A stretch of 59,206 bases of DNA from Bacteroidota bacterium (GCA_025350595.1 JANXXP010000353.1:1-59206); one strand, 5' to 3'. Shown: positions 18,252 to 27,457, counted from the first letter of the stretch. Notes: generated by a model not told the origin, from the sequence alone. Numbers and translations: made by a program.

Positions 18252-18936
18252 CTTCGATAATCTTTTCTTTTTCCAGTCTGAAAGAGAGGTAGTTTATTTT
18301 TAATCCTTTGATTAGAAACAGTTTTTCATAATGTGTTTTTATCGAAAGAATTTTATCTGAAATATCTTGTGAATACAGGTCATTCGTAGCAGAGATAATA
18401 TTAAGCTCATTAGAACTGACGACAGTTTTAGTGTAGGCATACAACTCTGTATTATCTGTTTTGAGGTGAACTAATCCGTTGTTTTTCACGAACATACGAT
18501 AGATATTAAGAAACCTTGGGGAAGTAAGTCTTTTATCAGGGTTTTTTCCTCCGGGGTGAGGATCGGGGAATGTTATCCAGATTTCATCCACTTCATCATT
18601 TGAGAAGAAAGAGTTAATAAACTCAATTCTTGTGCGAAGAAATGCAATATTTGATAGTTTAAGTTCATTAGCTGTTTTCGCGCCCCGCCACATTCTTGCC
18701 CCCTTGATATCAATTCCGATAAAATTCCTTTCTGGATACGAGGTTGCCAATCCCACTGAATATTCCCCTTTTCCGCATCCAAGCTCAAGAACCAAAGGGT
18801 TATTATTTTTAAATATATCGTTATTCCACCTGCCTTTTAATGGATGGTCTTTGCCGGAAATATCTCCGATCTTTGGCTGGATTACATTATCGAACGACCC
18901 AAACTCAGTCCACCTGGCCAGTTTATTCTTTCCCAC
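18223..18936 (-). CDS. trmB: tRNA (guanine-N7-)-methyltransferase
   Basis: TrmB methylates G46 of tRNA using SAM. The 237-residue protein has LELGCGKGEYSVGLA for SAM binding, and the family motifs FIGIDIKGARMW and ITFPDPHPGGK. The start codon is GTG at 18936, giving MGKNKLARW, the standard N-terminus in related bacteria. It follows gldH by ten bases and overlaps the ATL gene at its end. Confidence 0.95.
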   Translation of the reverse strand: MGKNKLARWTEFGSFDNVIQPKIGDISGKDHPLKGRWNNDIFKNNNPLVLELGCGKGEYSVGLATSYPERNFIGIDIKGARMWRGAKTANELKLSNIAFLRTRIEFINSFFSNDEVDEIWITFPDPHPGGKNPDKRLTSPRFLNIYRMFVKNNGLVHLKTDNTELYAYTKTVVSSNELNIISATNDLYSQDISDKILSIKTHYEKLFLIKGLKINYLSFRLEKEKIIEDALQKRRKD

Positions 18937-18946
18937 TTTCCGAAAA

Positions 18947-19429
18947 TTATTTGCTGATCTTTTCTACTCTAACGCCTAAATCATAAACCCCATTCAGATT
19001 TTCAACACGCATCCCATGCTGAAATTTAAACTGATATATGCCTTTTACCGGGAAAAAGACATTTGATTTATACGGGAGATTAAGCGCATGAATATCTCCG
19101 AATCCTTTACCATACCATTTCCCTTTTTCATCTGCAAGATTATATTGCAGAGTATCAGTGATGACCTTCCCGTTTGGAGAGGTTGTTGAAACAAAGATGT
19201 AAATATTGCGAAATGGGTATGATGAGCCTGTTCTTATAGTAAAATAGACATTATTACTGTTTATGGTGTCAGTAACAGACATTCTGAATGTTGGGGTATT
19301 CATTAAATCCCAGGTTTTTTTTGGCATTGCCTGAGAATCGGTGTATACAACTTTGCTGTTACAGGATACCAGCAGTAAAAAAGATGTCAATATTATGAGT
19401 AATGAGGATCTATGGTTTCCTTTTATCAT
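18947..19429 (-). CDS. gldH: gliding motility lipoprotein GldH
   Basis: This small lipoprotein is required for gliding in Flavobacterium and conserved in non-gliding Bacteroidota. I start it at ATG 19429 (MIKGNHRSS), preceded by AGAAGG, rather than at the longer frame start 19495. The result is a 160-residue precursor with lipobox LLLVSC. Conserved segments include TPTFRMSVTDT, YNLADEKGKWYGKGFGD and GVYDLGVRVEK. The chosen start overlaps the ricT end by 20 bases. The holB-ricT-gldH order is a familiar Bacteroidota arrangement. The molecular role of GldH is still poorly defined. Confidence 0.88.
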   Translation of the reverse strand: MIKGNHRSSLLIILTSFLLLVSCNSKVVYTDSQAMPKKTWDLMNTPTFRMSVTDTINSNNVYFTIRTGSSYPFRNIYIFVSTTSPNGKVITDTLQYNLADEKGKWYGKGFGDIHALNLPYKSNVFFPVKGIYQFKFQHGMRVENLNGVYDLGVRVEKISK

Positions 19430-20561
19430 TGAACCTTCTGTTTTTTCTTTTATTCGGCGTGTTCTTATTTCTGCTTTTGGTATCAGGGGGATCAAACCGG
19501 GTGAGGCTGTTGTTCTTTAAGAGGTCCTGAGAAACCGGGGCAGGATTCCAGGAATCATCAATAACCTGAAGCCGGTCAACTTTTGTCCCTTTCCTGTTTA
19601 AAGCCTGAATCTCTTTTACTCTCTGAACCGTAAGAGGGATTAGATTAGCTGAGGAATGGGGATCAGTTGAATACCAGTAAATTCCTTTATGTATTTCCAT
19701 TTTATGAAACCATGCCGTACTGTCGAGTGCTTCCAGCGGAATATCTTTTGGGGGAAATCCCCTCTGTGCATCAACGTAACAATCGAGTTCAAAGTTAAGG
19801 CAGCATTTCAGTTTACTGCATTGTCCTGCAAGCTTCTGCGGATTAAGTGACAGCTCCTGATATTTGGCATGAGTTGTTGTAATAGAAATAAAATTAGTAA
19901 TATGCGTAGCACAGCAAAGTTCTCTTCCGCACGAAGAGATTCCGCCAATTCGTCCTGCTTCCTGACGTGCTCCAATCTGGCGCATCTCAATCCTCACTCT
20001 GAATTCATCAGCCAGCACCTTTATAAGCTGACGGAAATCTACTCTTTCGGTAGCAATGTAATAAAAGATAGCTTTTGTCTTATCGCCCTGATATTCTACA
20101 TCTCCGATTTTCATATTAAGTCGGAGTTCCTCCGAGATCTTTCTTGATCTAAGCATGGTAGGAGTCTCGAGTTTTTTTGCCTCTTCCCACTTTTGAATAT
20201 CAACAGCTTTTGCTTTCCGGTATACTTTTTTCAAATCCTCAGGTGATGGATGGGCTTTGAATTTTTTCAGTTGTTCATCGATAAGAGGACCAACCATCGA
20301 AACTCTGCCAATATCATGCCCGGGTGAAGCTTCAACAGCAACCACGTCGCCAATCTCAAACCTGATTCCATTTACGTTCTTGAAAAACCCTTTCCGGGTA
20401 TTTTTAAAACGGACTTCAATAATATCATTCTCTCCGGGAGGCTCGGATATATCCTTCAGCCAGTTGAATGAATCAAGTTTATTATATCCGGGTTTATATG
20501 TTATATCAGGCATCCGGGGCTCTTCCCCTGGTAATCCCTGATTATCTTCAGTATCTGCCAT
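19410..20561 (-). CDS. ricT: PSP1-domain (RicT/YaaT-like) protein
   Basis: This 383-residue protein has a central PSP1 domain (about 95-275). Its cysteine-rich signature CGRELCCATH ... CSKLKCCLNFELDC matches the Fe-S-binding RicT subunit known from Bacillus, where RicT/A/F aid RNA maturation. The C-terminal about 50 residues are basic and low in complexity (KSRNKNTPNKRKNRRF). It is located between holB and gldH. No RicA or RicF partner is visible, so the Bacillus-type complex may not exist here; the function in Bacteroidota is unproven. Confidence 0.87.
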   Translation of the reverse strand: MADTEDNQGLPGEEPRMPDITYKPGYNKLDSFNWLKDISEPPGENDIIEVRFKNTRKGFFKNVNGIRFEIGDVVAVEASPGHDIGRVSMVGPLIDEQLKKFKAHPSPEDLKKVYRKAKAVDIQKWEEAKKLETPTMLRSRKISEELRLNMKIGDVEYQGDKTKAIFYYIATERVDFRQLIKVLADEFRVRIEMRQIGARQEAGRIGGISSCGRELCCATHITNFISITTTHAKYQELSLNPQKLAGQCSKLKCCLNFELDCYVDAQRGFPPKDIPLEALDSTAWFHKMEIHKGIYWYSTDPHSSANLIPLTVQRVKEIQALNRKGTKVDRLQVIDDSWNPAPVSQDLLKNNSLTRFDPPDTKSRNKNTPNKRKNRRFNDKRKP

Positions 20562-20636
20562 AAATGTAATATTCTACAAATTTTATCACGCAAAAGTAGT
20601 GAATAAATGCATCAAATTCAACTATCTGTGTCAAGA

Positions 20637-21764
20637 TCAGCGGATGAGCCTGGTTACCTTTAATGCGAGGTCAAGAAAGATAATTTTTGCATTACCATTT
20701 GCTTCAATGTGCGAATAGACAAGGTCAAGTTCTTCCGTAAGGGGGTAAATATTATTCTGATTTATGGAAGGGTGGAATTTTCCGGAGAAATTCGCCTCTT
20801 CACCGGTAAGAAAAACCAGGTTGTTTTTGAGTTGATCGAGAGATAACATAAGGTTCTCACGAAGAAGTCGCAGGGAAAATGACACAAAATTCTTCTGTGC
20901 TTCCCTTCCTGTTGAGGCGATCTCTTCCGACCAGCTAATAATCGATATGACATCCCGTTTCCATGCAAAACGCATCAGACTTTTAAACCTTTCAAGGTTT
21001 TCGATGGATGAGTCTTCATTTTCGCAAAGGTCAATAGCTCTGATAATATTGCCGTTCGAAACACGCGATATGTCTGCTGCTTTGTCACTTGTCAGATTAA
21101 AACGTTGAGTGATATATTTTTCAATCTCGTGATTTTTGAATGAGGGGATCTTTACCAGCTGACATCGTGAAAGGATTGTTGGAATAACTTTATCAGGTTC
21201 TCCCGAAACAAGTAAAAAGAGTGTTTTCTCGGGTGGCTCCTCAATCATTTTAAGGAGCTTATTGGCTGTTGCCTGATGCATCTTTTCAGGAAGCCAGAGA
21301 ATCATAATTTTAAAATCTGATTCAAAAGTTTTAAGGCTGAGCTTCTTGATTATCTCAGATGCTTCCGATGCAAATATCATCCCCTGGGCATTGCCGACTT
21401 CGATTGAATCGAACCAGTTATTAACAGTAAAATAAGGAGACTTTTGTACAAATTCTCTCCATTCTGCTAAATAATTATCGCTGACAGGGTCAGGAAATTT
21501 CTTTGATTTAATTACAGGAAACACGAAGTGCAGATCGGGATGGATAAGCTTTTCGTATTTCACACACGATTTACATACTCCGCATGAATCATGTTCAGTA
21601 CGGTTCTCACAACTTATATATCTGGCGTAAGCAAGAGCAAGAGCCATACTGCCACAGCCTTCCGGGCCGGAAAAGAGCTGGGCATGACTTACTCTTGCTT
21701 CCTTAACAGATCTGAGAAGCTTCCCGATAATCTCTTTTTGTCCCGGTATCTGAGCAAAGTTCAT
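20637..21764 (-). CDS. holB: DNA polymerase III subunit delta-prime
   Basis: HolB is the wrench subunit of the clamp loader. At 375 residues it has a degenerate P-loop GPEGCGSMALA without the catalytic Lys, as expected for delta-prime. It also has a zinc module (CENRTEHDSCGVCKSC) and the SRC-like motif LSRCQLVKIP. The family is AAA+ with a C-terminal collar. The gene lies 23 bases after tpx and 75 bases before ricT on the same strand. Confidence 0.92.
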   Translation of the reverse strand: MNFAQIPGQKEIIGKLLRSVKEARVSHAQLFSGPEGCGSMALALAYARYISCENRTEHDSCGVCKSCVKYEKLIHPDLHFVFPVIKSKKFPDPVSDNYLAEWREFVQKSPYFTVNNWFDSIEVGNAQGMIFASEASEIIKKLSLKTFESDFKIMILWLPEKMHQATANKLLKMIEEPPEKTLFLLVSGEPDKVIPTILSRCQLVKIPSFKNHEIEKYITQRFNLTSDKAADISRVSNGNIIRAIDLCENEDSSIENLERFKSLMRFAWKRDVISIISWSEEIASTGREAQKNFVSFSLRLLRENLMLSLDQLKNNLVFLTGEEANFSGKFHPSINQNNIYPLTEELDLVYSHIEANGNAKIIFLDLALKVTRLIR

Positions 21765-21787
21765 CTTCCAAAAAATCTTTTAGCTTA

Positions 21788-22285
21788 TTATAATGCTGCT
21801 AATGCTTTATCATAATCAGGCTCCTGGGTTATCTCAGGAACAAGTTCGGTATAAGTAACTTTGCCTTTTTCATCAACAACCACTACACTACGTGCATAAA
21901 CACCCGCCAGCGCTCCGTCAAGTATGTCAACGCCATAAAGTTTACCGAAAGCCGAATCGCGGAAACCGGAAAGAGTTGTGACATTTTTAATTCCTTCTGT
22001 TGTGCAGAATCTGCTATGAGCGAACGGAAGATCCTTTGAAATTGCAAGAACAATGGTATTATTCATGCCTGCAGCCATCTGGTTGAATTTGCGAACCGAA
22101 GTGGCACATGTCGATGTGTCAAGGCTCGGGAATATATTCAGGATAAGTTTTTTTCCCTTTAGTTCAGATAGTGAGAGGTTTCCTAAGTCAGACTTAACAA
22201 GTTTAAAATCAGGAGCAATGCTCCCTTTTGCGGGTAGGTTACCTGAGGTATTTACGGGATTTCCTTTTAAAGTAATTTTTGCCAT
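21788..22285 (-). CDS. tpx: thiol peroxidase
   Basis: This atypical 2-Cys peroxiredoxin reduces lipid and organic peroxides with thioredoxin. I use ATG 22285 (MAKITLKGNP) instead of the upstream TTG at 22300, giving 165 residues. The peroxidatic Cys60 lies in LDTSTCATSVRKFN and the resolving Cys94 in SRFCTTEG, the same spacing as E. coli Tpx. A TAAATTTG box ends 13 bases before the start. It heads the run that continues into holB, but may also be transcribed alone. Confidence 0.94.
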   Translation of the reverse strand: MAKITLKGNPVNTSGNLPAKGSIAPDFKLVKSDLGNLSLSELKGKKLILNIFPSLDTSTCATSVRKFNQMAAGMNNTIVLAISKDLPFAHSRFCTTEGIKNVTTLSGFRDSAFGKLYGVDILDGALAGVYARSVVVVDEKGKVTYTELVPEITQEPDYDKALAAL

Positions 22286-22297
22286 AACTTTTTTTTT

Positions 22298-22330
22298 CAA
22301 ATTTAGTCAATTTTATGGAGAGGGAACAAT
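22298..22330 (-). promoter_or_regulatory. candidate tpx promoter
   Basis: On the minus strand ATTG (22330-22327) and an exact -7 match TAAATTTG (22305-22298) are 21 bases apart, shortly before the tpx ATG. Spacing and the one-base -33 mismatch are within the range seen for Bacteroidota. Confidence 0.5.
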
Positions 22331-22455
22331 TAAAAGAGAAGCAAAGAAGGGGACGGGGGGTGAGTTTATTGGATGTATATATAGATGAAGGTAAGTTCCT
22401 GGGATTAAATAGTGAGAAGTTGATTTTTATCAAATGTTTATTTCCAAAAAAAATG

Positions 22456-22463
22456 TAGGTTTG
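22456..22463 (+). promoter_or_regulatory. candidate pgk promoter -7 box
   Basis: TAGGTTTG fits TAnnTTTG and is 40 bases before the pgk ATG. No strong TTTG is found at the -33 distance. Confidence 0.42.
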
Positions 22464-22503
22464 TAAACGAGAAATTCTATTGTTAAATAAAAATATATGA
22501 TCT

Positions 22504-23766
22504 ATGAAAATGATTCAGGACTTTAACTTCAAAGGAAAAAAGGCAATAGTCAGGGTCGATTTCAACGTCCCCCTCGACAAAAAAACTTTTGCAGTAACCG
22601 ACGATACCCGTATAAGGGGAGCTTTACTTACTATTAATAAGATACTTAATGATGGTGGCTGTCTCATTCTTATGTCGCACCTCGGAAGACCGGAAGGACG
22701 TATGGAAAAGTACTCATTAAAGCCCGTTCTTCCTGTTCTTGAAAAACTTCTCGGTAAAAAAGTACTTTTCGCTGACGATTGTCTGGGTGATTCGGCTGTT
22801 AAAATGTCTGCAGCACTGAAACCAGGCGAAATATTGCTGCTTGAGAATGTCCGCTTTTATCCTGAAGAAGAAGGGAAGCCTATCTTGCCTGAAGGAGTCA
22901 CAGAAGAGGTTAAGAAAGCTGCAAAAGCTGAGATGAAGATCAAACAGAAGGAGATGGCGAAGAAACTTGCCGGCTATGGAGAGATCTATGTAAATGATGC
23001 ATTTGGAACAGCTCACAGGGCTCACGCATCTACAGCTGTTATGGCTGACCATTTCGATACTGAAAAAAGGATGTTCGGTTTTCTGATAAACAGCGAACTT
23101 GCAGCAATGGATAAGGTTTTGAAAGATCCAAAAAGGCCATTCACTGCAATAATGGGAGGGGCAAAAGTTTCAGATAAGATTATGCTTATTGAAAACCTCA
23201 TAAACAGGGTCGATAATATTATAATTGGTGGTGGTATGACTTATACCTTTGTTAAGGCTATGGGTGGCAAAATCGGCAAATCGCTTTGCGAAGAAGATAA
23301 GCTTGATCTGGCATTATCGCTGATCGCAAAAGCTAAAGAAAAGGGAGTTAAAATCTTTCTTCCTGTTGACAGTCTGAATGCCGATAAATTTGATAACGAA
23401 GCGAACACATCTGTTACTACTGTTGATGCAGTTCCAGATGGCTGGATGGGTTTGGATATAGCTGAAAAAACAATTAAGGAATTTTCTTCAGTAATCGAGA
23501 ATTCAAAAACAATTCTGTGGAACGGTCCGATGGGAGTTTTTGAAATGGAAAAATTCTCTAAGGGTACAACTGCTGTAGCTAAAGCCATTGCAGCAGCTAC
23601 ATCAAAAGGTGCATATAGCCTTATTGGTGGTGGAGATTCTGTTGCTGCTATCAATAAAAACGGTCTTGCAGATAAAGTTAGTTATGTATCAACCGGGGGA
23701 GGGGCAATGCTTGAGTATATGGAAGGGAAGAAGCTGCCGGGGATTACCGCTATTCGTGGAGAATAA
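22504..23766 (+). CDS. pgk: phosphoglycerate kinase
   Basis: Pgk transfers phosphate from 1,3-bisphosphoglycerate to ADP in glycolysis. The 420-residue protein shows [10 protein letters not shown] near residue 18, [11 protein letters not shown], the hinge region, and the nucleotide-binding [14 protein letters not shown] near the C-terminus. An insertion around residues 120-150 ([19 protein letters not shown]) is charged and helical, as in other Bacteroidota enzymes. Start is ATG 22504; a second ATG two codons on is possible. A strong terminator follows at 23841. Confidence 0.97.
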   Translation: MKMIQDFNFKGKKAIVRVDFNVPLDKKTFAVTDDTRIRGALLTINKILNDGGCLILMSHLGRPEGRMEKYSLKPVLPVLEKLLGKKVLFADDCLGDSAVKMSAALKPGEILLLENVRFYPEEEGKPILPEGVTEEVKKAAKAEMKIKQKEMAKKLAGYGEIYVNDAFGTAHRAHASTAVMADHFDTEKRMFGFLINSELAAMDKVLKDPKRPFTAIMGGAKVSDKIMLIENLINRVDNIIIGGGMTYTFVKAMGGKIGKSLCEEDKLDLALSLIAKAKEKGVKIFLPVDSLNADKFDNEANTSVTTVDAVPDGWMGLDIAEKTIKEFSSVIENSKTILWNGPMGVFEMEKFSKGTTAVAKAIAAATSKGAYSLIGGGDSVAAINKNGLADKVSYVSTGGGAMLEYMEGKKLPGITAIRGE

Positions 23767-23840
23767 AATAAAAGACAACCACCTTCACTTCGTTTCGGTG
23801 GTAAAAGAAAGGCACAAGATAAAAGTGATTAAAGTGAAAG

Positions 23841-23870
23841 GGCTGCATTTAGGTGCAGCCTTTTTAATTT
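23841..23870 (+). terminator. rho-independent terminator of pgk
   Basis: The stem GGCTGCA/TGCAGCC with loop TTTAGG (23841-23860) is followed by TTTTT. It lies 75 bases after the pgk stop and directly abuts the -7 box of the next gene. Confidence 0.8.
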
Positions 23871-23871
23871 G

Positions 23872-23879
23872 TATCTTTG
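23872..23879 (+). promoter_or_regulatory. candidate -7 box for the lipoprotein-acyltransferase pair
   Basis: TATCTTTG matches TAnnTTTG and ends eight bases before the lipoprotein ATG. Its -33 region falls inside the pgk terminator hairpin. Confidence 0.5.
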
Positions 23880-23887
23880 CAGATATT

Positions 23888-24418
23888 ATGAAAAGGACAT
23901 TTTATATATCAGTATTATTCGTGTCACTTCTAATGAGTTGCACGAAGGTAGAAAAGACTCCGACATCCGGGATAAGTACCATTGACAATACAATCTTTAA
24001 TCCGTTGAATCCATATGTATACGGGTTCTCATTTTCCAAAGCCGGGTTAGTATCCACCAAGACAAATCCGGGACCTGATATTCTGCTTTTTGTGAATATT
24101 GACAATAGTCAGCACCGGTTAACTCTTCAGGTTAATAATCTGAAACCATCCTTGTTTAAAGTGGGTGATTTTGCTGATGAGCCAGCAGCCATAGCTGCCT
24201 TTAATACTCTTACGACTGTTTCTGTGACACAATGGCTTGATATGGCAGATCCGCTAAGTGCAAACCAGGTATGGCTATACAAAACAGGCGATGATAAATA
24301 TGCAAAAATCAGGATAGTTAGTACTGTTAATGAGATAAGGCAGTTAATACCATATGGTGAATGCACTTTTCAATGGGTGTATCAACCCGACGGTTCAACA
24401 ACCTTTCCGGGTAAATGA
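23888..24418 (+). CDS. small lipoprotein of unknown function
   Basis: I do not recognise a family. Starting at ATG 23888 the protein has 176 residues with a clear lipoprotein signal MKRTFYISVLFVSLLMSC (Cys18). The frame is open further upstream into pgk, but that extension is not coding-like. The mature part is mostly polar with few charged clusters and no repeats. The TGA overlaps the ATG of the following LuxE-like gene by four bases, so the two are probably translated together. That pairing is the only functional hint. Confidence 0.8.
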   Translation: MKRTFYISVLFVSLLMSCTKVEKTPTSGISTIDNTIFNPLNPYVYGFSFSKAGLVSTKTNPGPDILLFVNIDNSQHRLTLQVNNLKPSLFKVGDFADEPAAIAAFNTLTTVSVTQWLDMADPLSANQVWLYKTGDDKYAKIRIVSTVNEIRQLIPYGECTFQWVYQPDGSTTFPGK

Positions 24419-25404
24419 ACATTAAACTGAGAAACCGGATTTTCAATATTAAAAACCAGCCTGATTTTTTAGAAACAGTCCTGGAAATATTTCATTATCA
24501 GTATAATAAAAACACTGTCTATAAAGATTATATAAATAGCCTCAGGAAGAAACCTGAAGAGGTAAATACCCTGGAAAGCATCCCTTTTCTTCCGGTGGAA
24601 TTTTTCAGAAATCATCAGATAATTTCGGGGAACCAGCCTGTTGTTATGATCTTTGAAAGCAGTGGGACGACCGGAGTTACTCCCGGGAAACATTTTGTTA
24701 CAGACATTAGTTTGTATGAGGAGAGTTTCCTTAGCGCTTTCCGGCTTTTTTACGGTGCGCCTGAGGAGTATTTAATTGCAGCCTTACTTCCATCTTACAC
24801 TGAAAGAGAGGGTTCTTCACTTGTATATATGGCTGATCACCTTATTAAGAAAAGCCTGAATTCTTATAGTGGTTTCTATAGATCAAATTTTAGTGATCTT
24901 ATTGATACCATTGAGACAGCAAAAAAGTCAAATAAGAAAACTCTGCTGCTTGGGGTCAGTTTTGCCCTTCTCGATCTGGCTGAAAATCAATCTCCTGACC
25001 TTTCTGGTGTTACTGTTATGGAGACCGGAGGAATGAAGGGGAGACGAAAGGAAATTACACGTCAGGAGATGCATGCAATCCTGAAAGATAAATTCAATGT
25101 ACCGTCTATACATTCAGAGTATGGAATGGCAGAACTTCTTAGTCAGGCCTACTCGAAAGGCGATGGCATATTTTATTGTCCCCCCTGGATGAAAATATTA
25201 ATCAGGGATCCGCAAGATCCTTTATCAGTCATAACTGAGCCGGGAAGAACCGGAGGGATCAACATAATTGATCTGGCAAATATCAACTCATGCTCATTTA
25301 TTGCCACTAGCGATCTCGGAAAGCTTCATGAAGATGGTGGTTTTGAGATCCTGGGCAGGTTCGATAACAGCGACATAAGAGGCTGTAACCTGCTTGCTGA
25401 ATAA
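24415..25404 (+). CDS. LuxE/PaaK-like acyl-protein synthetase or acyltransferase
   Basis: This is a 329-residue member of the adenylate-forming LuxE/PaaK family. It shows IPFLPVEFFRNHQI near 57-70, the phosphate-binding loop FESSGTTGVTPGKHF near 80-95, and ETGGMKGRRKEITRQE near 203-218. LuxE activates fatty acids and holds them as acyl-enzyme; PaaK makes aryl-CoA. The short length without a full C-terminal subdomain fits LuxE better. No luxCD or CoA partner is present. The substrate is unknown; the lipoprotein overlapping it could be part of the same envelope process. Confidence 0.8.
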   Translation: MNIKLRNRIFNIKNQPDFLETVLEIFHYQYNKNTVYKDYINSLRKKPEEVNTLESIPFLPVEFFRNHQIISGNQPVVMIFESSGTTGVTPGKHFVTDISLYEESFLSAFRLFYGAPEEYLIAALLPSYTEREGSSLVYMADHLIKKSLNSYSGFYRSNFSDLIDTIETAKKSNKKTLLLGVSFALLDLAENQSPDLSGVTVMETGGMKGRRKEITRQEMHAILKDKFNVPSIHSEYGMAELLSQAYSKGDGIFYCPPWMKILIRDPQDPLSVITEPGRTGGINIIDLANINSCSFIATSDLGKLHEDGGFEILGRFDNSDIRGCNLLAE

Positions 25405-25414
25405 AAAAAGTCAT

Positions 25415-25461
25415 GCGGTCCTGCAAGTCACGCAGTCGAATATCCTAACATTCAGGACCGC
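25415..25461. terminator. inverted repeat between convergent genes
   Basis: GCGGTCCTG (25415-25423) pairs perfectly with CAGGACCGC (25453-25461) around a 29-base loop in the convergent gap between the LuxE-like and C1 peptidase genes. It could act as a bidirectional terminator, although T-runs are weak, or be a copy of an intergenic repeat. Confidence 0.4.
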
Positions 25462-25470
25462 AAGACAATC

Positions 25471-26664
25471 TTACAATCCAAGTTTTGTTTTTAATGCCGT
25501 AGGAATGGCATTCTTATTAACCATAATCGCAATGGTTTTAGCCATGACATAATTTTCGGATATATTAAGATAGCCTCCGAAAGGATTTCTGTCGGTGCCC
25601 CATGAATTCTTAGTTATATAGTATTTGGTGCCATTCTGGTCTTTAACAATACCGGTCATATGCATCAAATGATCATCAGTGGTTTTTTTGGTATCGAATC
25701 CTTCCTGACGAAATTCCTGTGTAACCTTAACTTCGGGGAATGGCTTAGCAAATTTATATGCTTCGGCAGTAAGTTCATCCTTAGTCATTTTACCTAACCT
25801 TGATTTATCTGCTGCTGAATACTGGTCAGTTTTTTCAAGCTCGGGAATAATTGCAACACCTTTTGAATGACTGAATCCCTTCTCGCTGACATCACCATCC
25901 CAGGCAACTGTAAAACCTTTAATAAGAGCGGAATCCATAACCTGTACAAGTTCATCAAGAGGGACATTATAGTAATTCATTTTTCTCCAGTTATCAGGTA
26001 TCGGGACTAATCCCTGTGTATAGAACGGGAAAAGTGTAAATGAAGTTATTTCAACATAATCATCTGCTTTTATTCCAAGGCTTGCTGTAAACGATTTAGG
26101 AGTATAGCCAACACCTTTATATGTAAAGGAAGTTGGTGTTTTCCCAAGATATGTGTCAAGTACCGCATCGACAATATTCAGATACTGATCGCTTTCTTTG
26201 CTTTTCTGTACAGGAACAGTTGCTATTGCATTGATAAATGAATTTAGTTCACTATGATTATGGTTTGGCTTAGCGTAATTCAATCCTGTATAAGCTTCAT
26301 CGGGCACAATTCCGTTTTTATTAAACTCATAAATCCAGTCATGACCAACACTACCCTGTCCAAGGTTTCCTTTTCCCTGCTGAATAAAGTTGTCTCTCAG
26401 TCTGTCAACATAGTTGTAACGTACTATCCACATTTCGGAAAGATCATATTCACCTTTTCCCATGCGAAGGAGTTCAGACTCAATAAATGAGGTTGTTGCA
26501 AAACACCAGCAGGTTCCTGTCGCAGACTGATTTTTGACAGGTGTTGCTTTTAATTCTACAACAGGAGTAAATTTATAACCTTCATCAGCGGTTTTTTTCT
26601 TCTGGCCGTACGACGGAAAGAGAAAAACAGATAATAATAGTACGAGAAATATACGAGTTTTCAT
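25471..26664 (-). CDS. exported C1 family (bleomycin hydrolase-like) cysteine peptidase
   Basis: This papain-superfamily peptidase of the aminopeptidase C/bleomycin hydrolase branch has 397 residues and an N-terminal signal peptide (residues 1-20, ending SYG). The oxyanion Gln46 and nucleophile Cys52 lie in NQSATGTCWCF, His335 in HLMHMTG, and Asn353 in TKNSWG; all are present. Cytoplasmic bleomycin hydrolases lack a signal, so this one likely works in the periplasm on peptides. It stands alone, convergent with the acyltransferase. Confidence 0.9.
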   Translation of the reverse strand: MKTRIFLVLLLSVFLFPSYGQKKKTADEGYKFTPVVELKATPVKNQSATGTCWCFATTSFIESELLRMGKGEYDLSEMWIVRYNYVDRLRDNFIQQGKGNLGQGSVGHDWIYEFNKNGIVPDEAYTGLNYAKPNHNHSELNSFINAIATVPVQKSKESDQYLNIVDAVLDTYLGKTPTSFTYKGVGYTPKSFTASLGIKADDYVEITSFTLFPFYTQGLVPIPDNWRKMNYYNVPLDELVQVMDSALIKGFTVAWDGDVSEKGFSHSKGVAIIPELEKTDQYSAADKSRLGKMTKDELTAEAYKFAKPFPEVKVTQEFRQEGFDTKKTTDDHLMHMTGIVKDQNGTKYYITKNSWGTDRNPFGGYLNISENYVMAKTIAIMVNKNAIPTALKTKLGL

Positions 26665-26752
26665 TTCTATGGATATTGATTTTTAAAAATGCAAGCTAAA
26701 AAGAAAAAGTAGAAATAAAAGTGATATGTAGCAAGTAATTGATAATTCAACC

Positions 26753-27073
26753 CTATCTTTTTCCTGCAATCAGATTATAAGAATGGTCAATCCACGAAAA
26801 TATCTCTTTATCAGGAACTGTCCCATCAAGAAATATTGTGTTCCAGTGCTTCTTATTCATATGATATCCTGCTGTTACTGAAGAATATCTTTCTCTCAGT
26901 TCTATTGCTAATGCCGGCTCGCATTTAAGATTAATACTCAGGTCACCATCAAGGTTTACAAGGGCGAATATTTTCCCTTTGGTTTTGAACACAAGAGTAT
27001 CCTCTCCAAACGGGAAGCTTTCTGAGGCGTCTTTTTTCGAAATGCAGTAGTCTCTTAATGTTTCGATATCCAT
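26753..27073 (-). CDS. MmcQ/YjbR-family protein
   Basis: This 106-residue single-domain protein has the MmcQ/YjbR (CyaY-like fold) pattern: ESFPFGEDTLVFKTKGKIFALV near the start, LKCEPALAIELRERY in the middle and HWNTIFLDGTVPDKEI near the end. Members are called putative DNA-binding proteins from structure, but no cellular role is established. It follows yraN by 11 bases and is likely cotranscribed. Confidence 0.9.
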   Translation of the reverse strand: MDIETLRDYCISKKDASESFPFGEDTLVFKTKGKIFALVNLDGDLSINLKCEPALAIELRERYSSVTAGYHMNKKHWNTIFLDGTVPDKEIFSWIDHSYNLIAGKR

Positions 27074-27084
27074 CTTTTTTGTTC

Positions 27085-27450
27085 TTATCTGAGAGTAGGG
27101 TAGAACGCATCCTCAATATGATCGATCTGAAAATCCTCTCCTTTTTTTATAATAGTTATTACATCAAATCGACCCTCCTTATCAATATTAAACTTTTTTA
27201 TATAGCCGTCGGCAGCAAAAATTATTGATTTCTGCTTTTCTCTGGTAACGGCAGTAACAGGATGCATCTGATAATCATCGGATCTGGTCTTAACCTCCGC
27301 AAATACTATAAAATCCTTATTTTCAGCAATAAGATCAATTTCGTGCTTGCCCCATTTCCAGTTACGGAAAAGAATTTTAAATCCGGCTTTTTTAAGATGC
27401 CCGGCTGCCAGATCTTCACCTTTTTGACCCAGGTCGTGTGATTCTGCCAT
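27085..27450 (-). CDS. YraN/UPF0102 family predicted nuclease-fold protein
   Basis: This 121-residue protein has the UPF0102 features: GQKGEDLAAGHLKKAGFKIL near the N-terminus, the nuclease-like W-x-x-G-x-HEIDLIAENKDFIVFAEVKTR with E-x-K, and AVTREKQKSI. The D/E-x-K arrangement resembles restriction-endonuclease folds such as Holliday junction resolvases, but activity has not been shown for the family. It is preceded by a repeat-rich intergenic segment. Confidence 0.92.
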   Translation of the reverse strand: MAESHDLGQKGEDLAAGHLKKAGFKILFRNWKWGKHEIDLIAENKDFIVFAEVKTRSDDYQMHPVTAVTREKQKSIIFAADGYIKKFNIDKEGRFDVITIIKKGEDFQIDHIEDAFYPTLR

Positions 27451-27457
27451 TGATATT

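Noticed and set aside
23588..24418. Long 276-residue version of the small lipoprotein
   Set aside because: Its first 100 codons overlap pgk in another frame and cross the terminator; ATG 23888 gives a proper lipoprotein signal.
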